From contig CALAKO010000108.1 in NCBI GenBank assembly GCA_937922955.1, forward strand, positions 1-8,146: 8,146 bases of DNA, given 5' to 3'. Both the position numbers and the translations under genes were made by a program. The notes under the pieces were generated by a model. It worked only from the letters and a program-made list of their open reading frames with translations, did no database searches and was not told the origin of the DNA. This stretch comes from an uncultured Peptococcaceae bacterium. Lineage in GTDB: Bacteria; Bacillota; Peptococcia; Peptococcales; Peptococcaceae. The first letter of the stretch is position 1; every line of letters begins with the position of its first letter. Positions 1 through 7,800 of this stretch are shown piece after piece.

Positions 1-462
1 GAATACCACGACAACTACGAATTTCCTCTCCTCACCTGGGAAGAGCTGGAAGAAATGACCGCCAGCGGCCTCATCAACCTGCAAAGCGAAACCTATTATT
101 CTTATGCCACCCAGCTCAATGTGGACGGCTCCATCACCTATCCGTTCACCGAACAGCGTCCTGGCGAAGATTGGACCGCTTACTGGGAGCGCATCACCAA
201 AGACCTTCTGCGAAATAACCTAAAACTTCTGGATGAAACCGGCTCTACGCCGATCGCGCTGGCCTACCCCTATGGCACAAGCAACGCCACCACCACACAG
301 GCCATGCAAGCAGTAGGTCTCAGCATAGGTTTTGATAGTTACAACAACGTTTGTCTCAATCTGAACGGCAGCTATGACCTCTACCATTTGCCGCGATTTG
401 AAATGAACAGCAACTTCGACAATATGAAAGACTTTATTTTGTTTATCAATACACTTTACTAA
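1..462 (+). CDS. Polysaccharide deacetylase family protein, C-terminal part (5' partial)
   Basis: The reading frame is open from the first base, so the start codon lies upstream of the window; 153 residues are visible. The sequence resembles the C-terminal half of NodB-fold carbohydrate esterase 4 proteins of the IcaB/PgaB-like type, which remove acetyl groups from N-acetylglucosamine polymers at the cell surface. Supporting features are the LTWEELEEM-ASGL segment (about residues 10-24), the AYPYG motif (88-92), a following helix and G-x-x-x-GFDSY strand, and a late LPRFEM segment (130-135). In family members the segment after ASGL normally reads Q-S-H-T-Y-x-x-H, giving two zinc-binding histidines. 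Here it reads QSETYYSY (28-35), so Glu30 and Tyr35 sit where the histidines are expected. Catalysis may therefore be lost or changed. The N-terminal Asp-Asp motif and any signal peptide lie outside the window. The gene is followed after 35 bases by a transporter gene on the same strand, so the two may share a transcript. The family call is fairly secure; the substrate is unknown. Confidence 0.72.
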   Translation, partial: EYHDNYEFPLLTWEELEEMTASGLINLQSETYYSYATQLNVDGSITYPFTEQRPGEDWTAYWERITKDLLRNNLKLLDETGSTPIALAYPYGTSNATTTQAMQAVGLSIGFDSYNNVCLNLNGSYDLYHLPRFEMNSNFDNMKDFILFINTLY

Positions 463-480
463 GATTTCCACTTCAGTAAA

Positions 481-488
481 AAAGGAGA
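481..488 (+). promoter_or_regulatory. Ribosome binding site of the EamA transporter gene
   Basis: AAAGGAGA is a strong Shine-Dalgarno match. Its GGAG core ends ten bases before the ATG at 498, which supports that start. No convincing promoter is seen in the 35-base gap after the deacetylase stop, so translation is probably from a shared transcript. Confidence 0.75.
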
Positions 489-497
489 TTCATCACC

Positions 498-1394
498 ATG
501 CAGTTCAAGTACATTCTGCTCACCATTATTGCAGCCATTGGCTGGGGCTTTTCCGGCACCTGCAGCGAGCACTTGTTTAAGACCTATGGCACCAACGGTG
601 AATGGCTCACCTCTATTCGCCTTCTCACTGCCGGTATCATGCTCATTCTCATCTGTCTCGCCAGCGGCCAGCGTCACGCTCTAGTCGGCATCATCAAAAG
701 CAAACGCGACCTTCCTGTGCTGGCGCTCTTCTCTGTATTTGGTATGATGGCCGTGCAATACACCTACCTCACTGCCATTGCTCACACCAACTCCGGCACC
801 GCCACCGTTCTGCAATACAGCGGCCCAGCCTTTGTTCTTTTCTATGTTTGTCTGACCATGCGTCGTCTGCCAAGCTGGCGCGAAACCCTATCATTAATCG
901 GTATCCTCATAGGTGTTTTTCTCATCGCTACTCATGGTGACATCAACTCTCTGGCGATTTCTCAAGCCGGCTTGTTCTGGGGAATGGCCTCTGCCGTCTT
1001 CCTGGCTGCCCACGACATTATTCCGATCCGCATCATCCAGGAATGGGGCAGTCTTCCTGTCACAGCTTGGTCCATGTTCATTGGCGGGATTGTGCTCTCT
1101 ATCGTCACTCGCCCCTTCAGCTATCAGCCAACCGTTTGCCTGGACAGCGTGCTCACCTTCTCCGGTCTTGTCGTCGTCGGCACCGTCTTTGCTTTTACCG
1201 CCTTCCTGGCCGGTGTTGCAGAAATCGGCCCTGTCAAAGCCAGCATCGTTGCCTGCATCGAACCCATCGCCGCCAGTATTTTCTCCTATCTCTGGGTCGG
1301 CACCCATTTCACCCTCTATGACATCATCGGCATGGCCGTTATCCTCATTGCTGTCTACATTCTCACAAACGCACCAGCCAAAAGCACGCCCTAA
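498..1394 (+). CDS. EamA/DMT-family membrane transporter
   Basis: This 298-residue inner-membrane protein belongs to the drug/metabolite transporter superfamily (EamA, RhaT/YdcZ-like), whose members export or import amino acids, metabolites or nucleotide sugars. The length is typical for ten-helix members. Hydrophobic segments lie at roughly 5-25, 36-55, 70-90, 98-117, 126-144, 153-172, 184-203, 215-238, 244-265 and 270-292, forming two tandem EamA repeats of five helices. Helix 1 has the characteristic AAIGWGFSGT sequence. The ends of the two repeats show the usual family pattern: GTATVLQYSGPAFV with a later LIGILIGVFL in the first, and GPVKASIVACIEPIAASIFSYLWVG with DIIGMAVILIAVYIL in the second. 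The ATG is preceded by a strong ribosome binding site. The gene follows the deacetylase-like gene by 35 bases and ends 15 bases before a terminator hairpin. Substrate cannot be inferred: family members with very similar sequences carry different compounds, and the neighbour gives only a weak hint towards cell-envelope metabolism. Confidence 0.9.
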   Translation: MQFKYILLTIIAAIGWGFSGTCSEHLFKTYGTNGEWLTSIRLLTAGIMLILICLASGQRHALVGIIKSKRDLPVLALFSVFGMMAVQYTYLTAIAHTNSGTATVLQYSGPAFVLFYVCLTMRRLPSWRETLSLIGILIGVFLIATHGDINSLAISQAGLFWGMASAVFLAAHDIIPIRIIQEWGSLPVTAWSMFIGGIVLSIVTRPFSYQPTVCLDSVLTFSGLVVVGTVFAFTAFLAGVAEIGPVKASIVACIEPIAASIFSYLWVGTHFTLYDIIGMAVILIAVYILTNAPAKSTP

Positions 1395-1409
1395 ATAAAC
1401 TGAAACGAC

Positions 1410-1454
1410 AAACAGCGTTGGCAATCGTCAAACGATTGCCAACGCTGTTTTTTT
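1410..1454 (+). terminator. Rho-independent terminator between convergent genes
   Basis: A perfect 19-bp inverted repeat (arms 1410-1428 and 1432-1450, loop CAA) runs directly into a T tract; seven consecutive T residues occupy 1448-1454. It lies 15 bases after the transporter stop codon and serves the plus-strand genes. It also lies 7 bases beyond the addA stop codon on the opposite strand. Read that way the tail is only interrupted T-rich sequence (GTCGTTTCAGTTT), so termination of the addBA transcript at the same hairpin is plausible but weaker. It fills most of the 63-base intergenic gap, which holds nothing else recognisable. Confidence 0.93.
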
Positions 1455-1457
1455 ATC

Positions 1458-4400
1458 TTACACCTCATCGGCCTGCTGATAGCGCAGCCAATAAATCCAA
1501 CGGTGAGTAACGGGTTTGCCGCGAGCGGCTGCGAGAGCTTGGGCGTACATATTGAGCTGGTCTCGGTAGCGCTCGACGTTGATGCTCCGATCGGTTTTGA
1601 AGTCGACAATTTCATAGCCGTCTTTGGTTTCAAAAAACAGGTCAATCTGGCCATCGACCATGCAGTCGTCGAGGTGCATGGTAAAGGACACTTCGTGTTC
1701 TACGTTCAGGCTTTCGCGCATCATCCGCTGCACAAAGTCACTCTGATAAAAGGCTTCCAGCATGTTCACATCGACGGCCTCGCGCTCTTCTGCCGTGAGA
1801 AAGGCACGCGCCTGCAGATCATCCAGAGCCTTTTCGATCTCGCTACGGTTCTGTACCCGCAAAGGCAGCCATTGCACAACCTGGTGCATAAGCGTGCCCA
1901 TGGCAGCGCCAGTGAAAGAAAGATGCTCCTGAATGAACGGCGGCACAGGAACATCCGGGCGCTGCACCGCTGTTGTTGCCGCATAAGCCGGCCATTCTTT
2001 GACGTAATCAGGCATGACACGGTTGCTCTTTGTCAGCTGAGAGACCGTTTTCTTAAACGGCATAGTCGTAGCGGCAGCATAAGCGTACTCATGATGAAAA
2101 CGGGCTCCAATCGCCTCTGCCAGATCTTGATCCGCTGCCGCCAACAGCTGACGATAGGCTGGCAATGCAGCTTCTTCTGTTGATGCAGGCGTTTCATCCA
2201 TTCCCACATAGTGCCACTCATAAAGCGGCTGCTCCGCTTCCAGAGACAGCCGATGGCGTGGGTCACACAAACACAGCCCCAGCCAATCGCGATACGAACT
2301 ACTGCCACGGAAGCTGTTTCGATCTGCTCGTGCATGCCCACGGCGTTCCTGCCATTTTTCTGCTTCTTTCGGCTTCAGTGTAGTCACCAGATAGAGGCGG
2401 TCAATGGCACGAGTGAGCGCCACATAAAGCAGGCGCACTTCTTCCGAAAGGGTTTCCTGACGATTCTTCACTGCCAGCAGCTTTTTCTCGAACGAAGCAT
2501 GCGTGGTGGCACGCTCCAAATCAACCACATTCACCGCCAAGCCAAAACGATCGTCCACCACAATGGCCGGCGTACTGTCCCTTAAGTTGAAGTGACGCGC
2601 CGTATCCGCAAGAAAGACCACCTTGAATCCCAGCCCCTTGCTTTTGTGAATGCTCATGATGCGCACACAACGGTCGTTCTCACTCAAACCAATCCCCGGC
2701 GACGATGAATCCATGTTTCGAGCCTGCAGCGTCTGCACATAATGCAGAAAGCCCGGCAAGCCATAGCGATGGGCGCGCTCGTAGTCGCTGATGGTGTCAA
2801 TGAACGCCATCACATTCTGCTGCCGCTCGACGCCGTCGTCCATGCCCAGCAGAAAAGCGCTGTAGCCACTCTCCTCAAAGAGGCGCAGCGCCACTTCCGC
2901 CAACGATTCATAGTGCAAGGCGGCGCGCCAGGCACTGACATGCCCATAGAATTTACGCAGCTTGTCGGCGATGCGGTCCTCATGCTGCTCCAGATACGTT
3001 CTGCAGACTGACGAAAAGGAGCCTTCTGTCGACGTTAAACGAATAGCCGCAATTTCCGCATCCGTCAGCCCGCCGAACGGCGATAAGAGCGCTGATAAGA
3101 GCGCTGTATCCAAGGTGTCATTGCTGAGCACCGTCAGCATGGCAATGAACAGGCGCACCTCTAGATTCTCAAAGCCCACCACGGAGTTGTCGCTGTAATA
3201 CGGAATGTGATGCGCCTTGAACACTTCTTCAAAGGCATGAAGGCGGCTGCGCGGCGACCGCATCAACACCACAATGTCGCCATAATCACAGCGCTCGCTG
3301 GCCACCAAGCGTTCAATTTCACCGGCAATCCACTCAGCTTCCCGATCGCTTTCAGCGCTCGCATCGTTTTCTATCGCCACACACTGCACCGCGCTCGCAT
3401 TGGCCTCAAACTGACCACCACAGACCAAGGCCTGACCAGGTTCACGATAATTCACCTCGCCCAACGCCGGTGTCATCAGATCATCAAAAAGCGCGTTGGC
3501 AAAATTCAGGATTTCCGCGCGCGATCGGAAATTCTCCGACAGGAAGATCAGCCGTCCCTCCTCGCTGTCGCGATAACGTGCGTAGCGTCGGTTGAAAATG
3601 TTCGGATCGGCACGGCGAAAACGATAGATCGCCTGCTTCACATCGCCCACAAAGAACAACTGTCCAGGGTGCGCCAGGGCCTCAACAATCGCTTCTTGAA
3701 TCGGATTGGCGTCTTGATACTCATCAAAGAAAATGTATTGAATTTCCTGACGAATGGCGCTGCAAGCAGTGTCATCCTGCAACAACTGCAGCATGTAATG
3801 CTCCAAGTCGTTGAAATCCACCCCGCTGCGCGCCTGCTTGGCGCTCTGGTAAGCCGCGTCGTAACGCCGCACCAACGCCGCAAAAGCCCGCAAATGGGGC
3901 AGCACCATCTCGCGATCCGCAGCAATGCGCGCACTGCCGCCATCCAGCACCAGCGACGAAAGCCCTTTCACAGCGTCTTTCATATCCTTGCGCAACGCCG
4001 CCAACGCGTCATCGATCTCCAGCTCCTCGCCAGTGAGGTTCTTCGGTTTTCTCGGCTTCGTTTGCCAACTAACCGCAGGCAAATACTTCATCAAAGCATC
4101 AATGGCATCCTCCGCCTCCATGCACTGACGCAAGCCACGCAGAACGGCCTCATCGTCGCTGATCATCTGATGCATATTCTCTGCGTTTGGCAGCAAATCG
4201 GCCAGCCTGCGCATATCTGCCACCATTGCTTCCGCTGAGGAGCAGGTATCCAGCACCAGTTCTGTAAACACCGCCAAATGCGTCTCCGGCAACGGCTCCG
4301 CAAATTGTTCGGCCGCTCCCTCCAGCCATGCCAATGGCTCGGCATGCGTCTGAATGCGATTGTACACACTGCGCACCAGATCGCGCAGCGTATCGTCGCT

Positions 4401-4895
4401 GTTGCGTCCGCCATAGGCCGCAACCAGCCAAAGAAAGGCCTCGTCGCCTTCGGCATAGGCAGCGTCCATCGCCTCTTCCAGCGCATCCTCGCGTAGAATC
4501 GTCGTGGTTGTCTCCGGCAGGATTTTGAACGTCGGATCCAAGCCCAGCACATGATAAAACCGGCGCAGCTCTGAAATGCAAAACGCATGCATGGTGGAAA
4601 TGTGCGCATCCGGCAGCTCTTCCAGCTGAAGAAGAAGGAACTGTTTCTCATCTTCATTATCGGCCGCCGCCACCGCCTCTTGCAATCCCTGACGCAGACG
4701 CGCTCGCATTTCGCCAGCTGCCGCGTTGGTAAAGGTCACAATCAGCATCTGCGCCAGAGGCACGCGATCGTAAACCATCATATGCACAATACGGTCAACC
4801 AGCACACGGGTTTTTCCGGAACCAGCCGCCGCCGAAATCAGCAGATCGTCGCCTCTGGCTTCGATGGCCTCTTGTTGATGTTCGGTATAGTTCAT
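1458..4895 (-). CDS. addA: ATP-dependent helicase/nuclease subunit A (AddA)
   Basis: AddA is the motor and one of the two nucleases of the AddAB complex. The complex unwinds and degrades double-strand DNA ends until it meets Chi, then leaves a 3' single strand for RecA. The 1145-residue protein shows superfamily 1A (UvrD/RecB) helicase motifs in order: Q motif near Gln7-Gln8, Walker A AAAGSGKT (22-29), the family signature GVDFNDLEHYML, Walker B DEYQD (391-395), motif III GDVKQAIYRFRRADP, ENFRSR, motif V IHKSKGLGF (from 749) and motif VI YVALTRA with Arg829. The C-terminal RecB-type nuclease has His1004 in GTLMHQVVQ, Asp1085 in GQIDLFF, Asp1098 and Lys1100 in VDFKTD, then the YRDQLNMYAQAL helix. 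All key residues are present. It is somewhat shorter than Bacillus subtilis AddA (about 1230 residues), with no sign of a frameshift. The ATG is fixed by an AAGGAGGA site and by the four-base ATGA overlap with the addB stop, so the two subunits are translationally coupled. The protein acts in the cytoplasm on the nucleoid. Confidence 0.97.
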   Translation of the reverse strand: MNYTEHQQEAIEARGDDLLISAAAGSGKTRVLVDRIVHMMVYDRVPLAQMLIVTFTNAAAGEMRARLRQGLQEAVAAADNEDEKQFLLLQLEELPDAHISTMHAFCISELRRFYHVLGLDPTFKILPETTTTILREDALEEAMDAAYAEGDEAFLWLVAAYGGRNSDDTLRDLVRSVYNRIQTHAEPLAWLEGAAEQFAEPLPETHLAVFTELVLDTCSSAEAMVADMRRLADLLPNAENMHQMISDDEAVLRGLRQCMEAEDAIDALMKYLPAVSWQTKPRKPKNLTGEELEIDDALAALRKDMKDAVKGLSSLVLDGGSARIAADREMVLPHLRAFAALVRRYDAAYQSAKQARSGVDFNDLEHYMLQLLQDDTACSAIRQEIQYIFFDEYQDANPIQEAIVEALAHPGQLFFVGDVKQAIYRFRRADPNIFNRRYARYRDSEEGRLIFLSENFRSRAEILNFANALFDDLMTPALGEVNYREPGQALVCGGQFEANASAVQCVAIENDASAESDREAEWIAGEIERLVASERCDYGDIVVLMRSPRSRLHAFEEVFKAHHIPYYSDNSVVGFENLEVRLFIAMLTVLSNDTLDTALLSALLSPFGGLTDAEIAAIRLTSTEGSFSSVCRTYLEQHEDRIADKLRKFYGHVSAWRAALHYESLAEVALRLFEESGYSAFLLGMDDGVERQQNVMAFIDTISDYERAHRYGLPGFLHYVQTLQARNMDSSSPGIGLSENDRCVRIMSIHKSKGLGFKVVFLADTARHFNLRDSTPAIVVDDRFGLAVNVVDLERATTHASFEKKLLAVKNRQETLSEEVRLLYVALTRAIDRLYLVTTLKPKEAEKWQERRGHARADRNSFRGSSSYRDWLGLCLCDPRHRLSLEAEQPLYEWHYVGMDETPASTEEAALPAYRQLLAAADQDLAEAIGARFHHEYAYAAATTMPFKKTVSQLTKSNRVMPDYVKEWPAYAATTAVQRPDVPVPPFIQEHLSFTGAAMGTLMHQVVQWLPLRVQNRSEIEKALDDLQARAFLTAEEREAVDVNMLEAFYQSDFVQRMMRESLNVEHEVSFTMHLDDCMVDGQIDLFFETKDGYEIVDFKTDRSINVERYRDQLNMYAQALAAARGKPVTHRWIYWLRYQQADEV
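3082..3105 (-). repeat. Two tandem 12-bp units inside addA
   Basis: The 12-base unit GATAAGAGCGCT (plus-strand reading) occurs twice in a row, exactly repeated, and in the coding strand gives ALLSALLS at a helix before the conserved SP-x-x-G-L segment of the helicase 2B region. The repeat keeps the frame. By eye the surrounding protein aligns with Bacillus AddA (DIPLASVLRSP) without a gap, so it probably reflects chance or codon-level similarity rather than a recent insertion. Confidence 0.6.
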
Positions 4896-7800
4896 GCCTC
4901 TTCCTCCTTCGCCAGATTTTTCTTAACTTCTTTCCAATCCACCTTGCTGATGCTGCGTGTGCGGTTGCCGCTGCGATTGTTTTCAAAGCGGCACACCGAC
5001 ATAAAATTGCAATACTCACAGCCACCCTTTTGACTTTCGTCCAATGGCAGCACGCGAATGTCGCCCTCCATTACCGCACGCACCGTGTCCTGTGCCGCCT
5101 TCACAGTATGAGCCAGCAGACGTTCCAGCAAATCGGCACTGATGCAGTTATCCGCGGTTTTGCCACGTCCACGGAAAGCAATAACCTGGTTGGTGCCTTC
5201 TCGCGTGCCGCGGTCCAGCGCAGCAATCACCTGTGGATCGTCGATAAACACCCCATCCATGAGCAGATCGTTGACGAACAGGCTCTCAATCTCCTTTTCA
5301 TCCAAACTCGTGGTATCCATGAACGGCTTTTTCAAGCTCAGATAGAACACACCGGCAGGCAGCGGTTCCTGCCGCCAGCCCAGCGCAGCGCGCAGGTACA
5401 GCATCAGCTGCAAATCCAGCCCCGCCCAAACACGCGCAATGTCAAAACTATTGAAACCGGACTTGTAGTCGATCACCCGCGCATACACCTTGTCGCCTTG
5501 CCGCCAGGTATCGATGCGGTCGATGCGCCCTTCGATGCGCAAAATCTGTCCGCCCATATCAAGATAGATCGGCGGCAGAATCGGCGCGTGTTCGCCAAAG
5601 GATACCTCATTGAAGCGAGGTGAAAAATCGCTCTCCCGCAGTTGGCGAATGATGAAACGGCCAGCCTTGTGCCCCTGGCGCCGCACTTTTTCCAGTACCG
5701 ACGCATTACGTGCCTCGCCACTGCGTTGACCGTCCAGCTGCAGCTGCTCTTCCTCGCTGAGGTAGGCATCCATCTGTGCACAAATCGCCGCGTCGTCCCA
5801 GTCCAGCCATTCCGGATGCTGACGCAAATCGCGTGTCAGTCGATCCAGCGAGCCATGCAGCACCGTGCCAAGTTCGTCGCTGCGCAAAGTATAATCAAGT
5901 TCCTCTTCCGGACGAATGCCATAACGCAGAAAATGCTTGTACGGACAACCCTGCCAGCTTTCCAGCTCACTGATGCTGACCCGACCTTCCGACAGTGCTG
6001 GATAAAGCTTCTTCACCACCTCGGGCTCTAGCTTGGCACGCAGATTCGTGTAATACAATCCGTCCTGTAAAAACGGTGCCAAATTTGGCCGTGCCTGTTC
6101 AAAATAGCTGGTCACACTCGTCGCCCAGCGCACACCTTGCGGATCTTTCTCGGCCAGTTCGGGCTGCGCGGCGTAACGACGCAGCCAATCCGCCGCCACC
6201 TTCAGGCTCTCCCATTCCAGATATGGAAGCACCTCGTTAAAGTCTGCCAAAAGGCTTTTTTCCCGCTTCTGCAAAGACGGCAGAATCTGCTTCGCACGCG
6301 TAATCAGCACGCTTTCGTTCATCACTGCGCCATCGCTGCCGCTCAGTGGGTAGGAAAAAATCAACCGCTCGGTTGGTTTTCCCATGGCCTCATAAAGACA
6401 CAGTGCTTCGTCTTCGAGAATGCGCCCCTCATCGTAGCGCAGTGAAACGCCCGCTTTTTCCAGCCAGCGTTTTTCCTCGCGAATGAAGATTGTGCGCGAC
6501 ACGCTCTGAGATGGCAGCCAAGCGTCGCTCATCCCCACCACCACCTGTACCTTGCAGCGGCCAGTGCGGGCGCGGCCCAGTTCCACCACCTGCACTTCAT
6601 CCTGAGCCGGTGGCACAATGCCCAGGCTGGCTTCACTCAAACCCTCGCTGAGAATGCGGCTGTACTGCTCCAAGGAAACTTCCATCTCGCCAATCGTCGC
6701 CACCAGCTGATCCAGCAGCGCCACCAGCGCCTCCACGATCTGATCATCGGTTTCCAGCTGCGTCGGCGCTTTGGCCGCATCTTCGGCATGGAACGCGTCC
6801 AAAAGCTCCGGCGCCGTGAGAAAATGATACACAATCGTCGAAAAATCGCGCACCGTTCGCGCCGCCTGCACATCCTCATACAACGGCTTGAAACGTGCCG
6901 TAAACGCCTGCTGCGCGCGCGCTGCTACCTCCTGACGTGCCCGCAGCCCGTCCATCTTGCGCGACACCACGTTGTCGTCTGGCAGCTGAAAGTAACGCGC
7001 GTCAAAATACATCGTGCCCCGCAAATGCTTCACGCGCGCGTAATAATCCAGCGCCACAATTTCCTCTTCTGAAAGTCCTGCCAGCCCAGTCTGCAGGCAG
7101 GCAAACACCATCGGATAGGCAAAATGATGCTCCACCATGTCCAGCGCCGTCAGCAGATAACGCACCAGATAATGCACGTCCAGTGCTTTTCGCTCGTCGA
7201 TAAAAGCCGGAATCTCATACTGCTTAAAAATACGCTCAATCAGTGGAAAATACACCTGCGGCTGATTCGTCGTCACATGAAAATCCCGCCAGCGCAGGCC
7301 CTCTTCCGCTACCATGCGGCGAATCACGCCAGCCAGATAGGTGATTTCCGTCTGCGGCTGCGGCGCCTTCCAGATTTCTACCGCTGCACCGCCTTCGCAG
7401 GCAGGCGTTTCATAGCCAAACAAATGCTGCGCCAACGGCACCACATCCGCCAGCATCGTGCCAGTTGCATCCACCGCTTCCACCTGCAGCGGCAACCCCG
7501 CCTTGCAAAGCGTCTCGTAAAAACGCAGCGACGCCTGACACGCCGAATGCATCGTCCACCAGCCTTGCTGCTCCGTCAGCATCTCCGGCGGCATCACCAG
7601 CCCCATCGTCAAGGCAGCGCCGCGCGCTTCCAGCGCCTGCAGCACCGCCAGCTCCGGCTGACTCAGGGAATGAAAGCCATCCACATACATCGGCAGCCCA
7701 TCGAGCCAGTCGGCCTCACGCACCTTCTCCGCTAACAGCGACAACCGCGCCTCGTTGTCCAGCCGCTGCTCACCCAGCGCCTCCTCGTAAGCCGCCAGAA

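Noticed and set aside
463..497. A possible promoter between the deacetylase-like gene and the transporter gene
   Set aside because: The 35-base gap is too short and shows no paired -35/-10 elements; only the ribosome binding site is supported.
894..1424. A 176-codon Asp/Gly-rich minus-strand frame opposite the transporter
   Set aside because: It is antisense to a clear ten-helix membrane protein and runs into the terminator hairpin; the Asp/Gly/Glu-rich product is what the complement of hydrophobic codons yields.
3207..4238. A 343-codon open frame on the plus strand opposite addA
   Set aside because: It lies wholly antisense to conserved AddA helicase motifs. Its product is rich in His, Arg and Gln with no recognisable domain, and it has the composition expected of a complementary-strand shadow of a GC-moderate gene.
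5350..5376. A GC-rich imperfect palindrome inside addB
   Set aside because: The short inverted repeat (GGCAG ... CTGCC) lies in the conserved nuclease-domain coding sequence with no T tract; such matches are expected by chance.
7124..7735. A 203-codon Arg/His-rich frame on the plus strand opposite addB
   Set aside because: It is a shadow of addB; its composition is extreme (runs of Arg, His and Gln) and no ribosome binding site or family resemblance is visible.
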